Assembly: GCA_016463555.1 (NCBI GenBank)
Contig: JAEMRB010000030.1
Coordinates: forward strand, 1 to 10,321
DNA length: 10,321 nt
Direction: 5' to 3'
Source of the DNA: Chloroflexota bacterium
GTDB lineage: Bacteria; Chloroflexota; Limnocylindria; Limnocylindrales; Limnocylindraceae
The notes under the pieces were generated by a model. It saw nothing but the letters and a program-made list of their open reading frames with translations, was not told the origin of the DNA and made no database searches. The first letter of the stretch is position 1; the number at the start of each line of letters is the position of its first letter. The translations under genes and the position numbers were made by a program. Below, piece by piece: positions 6,620 to 10,321 of the stretch.

Positions 6620-6660
6620 TTTTCCACCGTTCTCGCCGAAGTGGGGGTAATTGTGGAAAA
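6620..6660. terminator. Inverted repeat TTTTCCAC / GTGGAAAA, possible bidirectional terminator
   Basis: TTTTCCAC (6620-6627) and GTGGAAAA (6653-6660) are perfect 8-bp complements 25 bases apart. They begin 8 bases after the acs stop codon on the - strand. The A/T ends of the stem resemble an A-tract/U-tract pair usable in both directions, but the loop is long and no T-run extends beyond the stem. The second arm, read on the - strand with the adjacent base, is TTTTCCACA, which also fits a relaxed DnaA-box consensus. Role uncertain. Confidence 0.35.
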
Positions 6661-6668
6661 GTGCCGCC

Positions 6669-8638
<1,970 letters not shown>

Positions 8639-8639
<1 letters not shown>

Positions 8640-9580
8640 TAGCCGGCGGCCTCGTCGCCGTCGGCTACCTCGCGCTCCTGCTCCTCGGCATCGCTGTCCT
8701 TGAGGTGCGGCACGATGCCGGCGCGGCGCTGACTACCGCTCCAGCCCAACTTGGTGCTGATCTGCTGTGCGGCGTCTCGCGCCGCAGTCACGAGTGCGGG
8801 GAGAGTCCCAGGAGTGACGCGAGTGGCGGCACCCCACACCACGACGGTGGCGATCACGGTGCCGCGCGCATCACAGATCGGCACGGCGACGGCGGAGATT
8901 CGGTCGTCCCACTCGCCGATCGCCACGGCGTAGCCGCGGCGGCGAATGGTGGCGAGCTCTTCGAGAAGGGCGCGCGGTTCGGTAATGGTGCGTGGTGTAT
9001 AGCGAACCAAACCGCGTCGAGCGATCGAGAGGACGGTGCGCTCTGGGAGTGAGGCGAGCAGCACCTTCCCTGAGGCGATGGCGTGCATGGCGAGTGGTCG
9101 CCCGGTGATGTCGGGCATCGGCGTGAGGTTCGGCCCGTCGATCTGGCAGATCGCTACCGATGCGGCGACACCGTCGAAGACTTCGAGGCTGACCGTCTCG
9201 TGGGCGACCTTGGCGAGTGCCTCCATTTCGGGGAGGGCGATCGCGCGCAGGTTGAGGGTGCGCTCGGCGGATTGTGCGAGGCGAATGATGCCGACGCCGA
9301 GACGGAAGTGCCCACTCTCAAGGTCCTGCTCCACGAGGCCGCGGCGCTCGAGGGTGGAGAGGAGTCGGCTCACCGTGGACTTGTGTAGACCAAGGGAGTG
9401 AGAGAGGTCGGTGACCGAGGCGGAGCCGTCGGCTTCAGAGAGGCAGACCAGGAGTGCAGCGGCACGATCGACGGAGCGAACGGCGGCGTCATCTGCGCCT
9501 GGCGCTAGGGCGCCACTGACATGGTCAAGACCCTCATCAGGGCTCTGGGCGGCGCGACCGCGTGCCTGCTCACTACTCAT
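8639..9580 (-). CDS. IclR-family transcriptional regulator
   Basis: The 313-residue protein has the two-domain IclR layout after a poorly conserved extension of about 30 residues. The winged helix-turn-helix is at about 34-100 (SVDRAAALLVCLSEA; recognition helix around GLHKSTVSRLLSTLERRGLV, 64-83; wing GHFRLG). The effector-binding domain is at about 108-275, with GRPLAMHAIASGKVLLASLP (160-179) and EWDDRISAVAVPI (223-235). The last ~35 residues form an acidic, probably disordered tail (DSDAEEQEREVADGDE), longer than usual. ATG 9580 is supported by GGGAGGAG at 9590-9597. The gene ends overlapping the GTG of acs by one base, so its natural target is most likely its own promoter and thereby acs; the effector may be an acetate-derived metabolite. 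That is inference from position. Family assignment is firm. Confidence 0.93.
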
Positions 9581-9601
9581 CGGATGGTGCTCCTCCCTTG
9601 G

Positions 9602-9618
9602 GGGCGGATGATCCGCCC
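9602..9618. promoter_or_regulatory. 17-bp palindrome, probable IclR-type operator
   Basis: GGGCGGATGATCCGCCC is a perfect inverted repeat with 8-bp arms and a single central base. Its centre, ATGAT flanked by GG and CC, has the same odd-spaced ATNAT core as the E. coli IclR site TGGAAATNATTTCCA. It sits across the -10 element of the regulator gene's promoter, so binding would block transcription of the regulator and acs. It lies 114 bases from the divergent crtI-like start. Confidence 0.6.
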
Positions 9619-9636
9619 GCAGGGCGCTCTCGTCAA
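9608..9636 (-). promoter_or_regulatory. Sigma-70-type promoter for iclR-acs
   Basis: On the - strand, TTGACG (9636-9631) is followed by exactly 17 bases and GATCAT (9613-9608): five of six and four of six matches to the -35 and -10 consensus. Transcription would begin near 9601, leaving a leader of about 20 bases that contains the Shine-Dalgarno sequence at 9590-9597 and little else. The -10 lies in the middle of the 17-bp palindrome. Confidence 0.55.
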
Positions 9637-9731
9637 TGGGAGGCCCTATTCGTGCTCAGCGCGGCGCACGCGGCACCTCTAAGATGGCATCTACAGGGGG
9701 CGCTGCCTCCACGGCGAGTACTGGGGGTTCC

Positions 9732-10321
9732 ATGGCGCAGGGGGGTCGACAGGCGATCATCGTGGGGAGCGGCTTCGGCGGCCTCTCCACGGCCATCCGC
9801 CTCCTCTCCGACGGCTGGCAGGTCACCATCCTGGAGGCCCGCCCCGAGATTGGCGGCCGCGCCTCGCGCATCCAGGAGGGCGGCTACACCTTCGACACTG
9901 GCCCGTCGCTCATCACCATGCCCTGGCTCTTCGAAGAGGTCTACGCCGCAGCTGGCGAGAAGATGTCAGACCACGTCACGCTGCGCCAACTGCAGCCGGG
10001 CTACCGCATCTTCTGGACGGGCGAAGATCGCCACTTTGACTTCGGTAGCGACCGCGAGCAGCTGCTCGCCGAGATGCGCAAGTTCTCGAACGACGACGCC
10101 AATCAGCTCGAGGCGTTCCTGGCCGCATCGGGTGCGATCCACCGCGAGGGGATTCTCGTCTCCGGTCGCCAGAACTTCTTGAACCTGAAGGACTTCGTCA
10201 AGCTCCTCCCGACCATGGCGCGCCTTGATGCAATTCGCTTCCTCCAAGGGTGGGTCGGCAAGTTCTTCAAGGAGCCACATGTGCAGCAGGCGTTCGGTTT
10301 CCACTCGCTCTTCATCGGTGG
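9732..10321 (+). CDS. crtI: CrtI-type phytoene desaturase family protein, N-terminal part (3' end outside window)
   Basis: 196 complete codons are present and the frame is open to the last base. The product begins with the FAD-binding dinucleotide fold: AIIVGSGFGGLSTAIRLL (8-25), acidic end of strand 2 at LEARPEIGGRAS, then YTFDTGPSLIT, the typical CrtI stretch after the GGRA motif. The later part, with a PxMxRLDAIRF-like region and AFGFHSLFIGG at the window edge, corresponds to the FHxLxxGG of bacterial CrtI desaturases. These enzymes desaturate phytoene at the membrane in carotenoid synthesis; CrtD, CrtO and other relatives share this half, so the exact step is uncertain. ATG 9732 puts the Rossmann glycines at residues 12-17, as is usual, and has GGGGG 5 bases upstream. 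An in-frame ATG at 9684 would add 16 low-complexity residues. It is divergent from iclR-acs, with 151 bases between. Confidence 0.85.
   Translation, partial: MAQGGRQAIIVGSGFGGLSTAIRLLSDGWQVTILEARPEIGGRASRIQEGGYTFDTGPSLITMPWLFEEVYAAAGEKMSDHVTLRQLQPGYRIFWTGEDRHFDFGSDREQLLAEMRKFSNDDANQLEAFLAASGAIHREGILVSGRQNFLNLKDFVKLLPTMARLDAIRFLQGWVGKFFKEPHVQQAFGFHSLFIG

Larger units (their letters stand above)
6277..6668. other. 392-bp convergent intergenic region, highly structured, no recognised gene
   Basis: This is the only long gap in the window and it lies between the 3' ends of two convergent genes, so it need hold no promoter for either. I found no tRNA (a GGTTCGATCCC T-arm-like string at 6466-6476 has no matching acceptor 5' strand), and none of the hallmark strings of tmRNA, RNase P RNA, SRP RNA or common riboswitches. 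It contains many inverted repeats: crossing stems at 6302-6368, a hairpin at 6430-6447 (loop TCAT), alternative hairpins at 6496-6536, GCTA/TAGC at 6544-6555, 6581-6606, and 6620-6660, plus an 18-nt direct repeat. Open frames through it look unlike protein. It is a candidate structured RNA gene, or simply terminators plus decayed sequence. Confidence 0.5.

Noticed and set aside
9680..9700. TAAGAT (9680-9685) as a -10 box, or ATG 9684 as a leaderless start for the CrtI-like gene
   Set aside because: No -35 element is found 16-18 bases upstream, and the 16 residues added by ATG 9684 are low-complexity and precede the point where CrtI proteins normally begin. Left open but not called.
9562..10182. 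Open frame on the + strand (206 codons) around the iclR-crtI junction
   Set aside because: The CrtI-like protein is read in another frame over the same bases with clear FAD-fold motifs; this one is Ser/Arg/Pro-rich noise.

Overview
The window is GC-rich, densely coding bacterial chromosome with no mobile elements, tRNA, rRNA or CRISPR array. Several traits suggest a monoderm-type bacterium, and Chloroflexota (for example the freshwater Limnocylindria-like lineages) fits best: B12-dependent ribonucleotide reductase, FAD-dependent ThyX, a multi-pass LytR-CpsA-Psr protein with Ser/Pro-rich extracellular stretches, and a CrtI-type carotenoid enzyme. This placement is inference from protein character only.

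Left part, + strand (1-6276). The window opens inside nrdJ, the class II ribonucleotide reductase, whose 3' end is followed by a perfect 14-bp stem-loop terminator (1478-1508). A five-gene same-strand block follows. It holds a secreted lipoprotein peptidase of the tripeptidyl-aminopeptidase type (1540-3078), a LOG-type nucleotide phosphoribohydrolase homologue (3071-3670, overlapping by 8 bases), an unnamed 64-residue Cys-rich zinc-ribbon-like protein (3681-3875), thyX (3877-4722, one base later) and an LCP cell-wall glycopolymer ligase (4768-6276). nrdJ, the LOG homologue and thyX all touch nucleotide metabolism: dNTP supply, NMP base release and dTMP synthesis.

Middle (6277-6668). A 392-bp gap lies between two convergent genes. 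Elsewhere in the window gaps are 0 to about 150 bp. I recognise no gene in it, but it holds many inverted repeats, a crossing (pseudoknot-like) pair of stems, two mutually exclusive strong hairpins and an 18-nt imperfect direct repeat. It is the best candidate here for an undescribed structured RNA, though strand and identity are unresolved.

Right part. On the - strand, an IclR-family regulator (9580 to 8639) and acetyl-CoA synthetase (8639 to 6669) overlap by one base (TAGTG) and look like a translationally coupled operon. A credible promoter upstream of the regulator has its -10 at the centre of a 17-bp palindrome whose ATNAT core resembles the classical IclR operator, which suggests autoregulation of acetate activation. 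Divergent from it, on the + strand, a phytoene-desaturase-type gene starts at about 9732 and runs off the end of the window.
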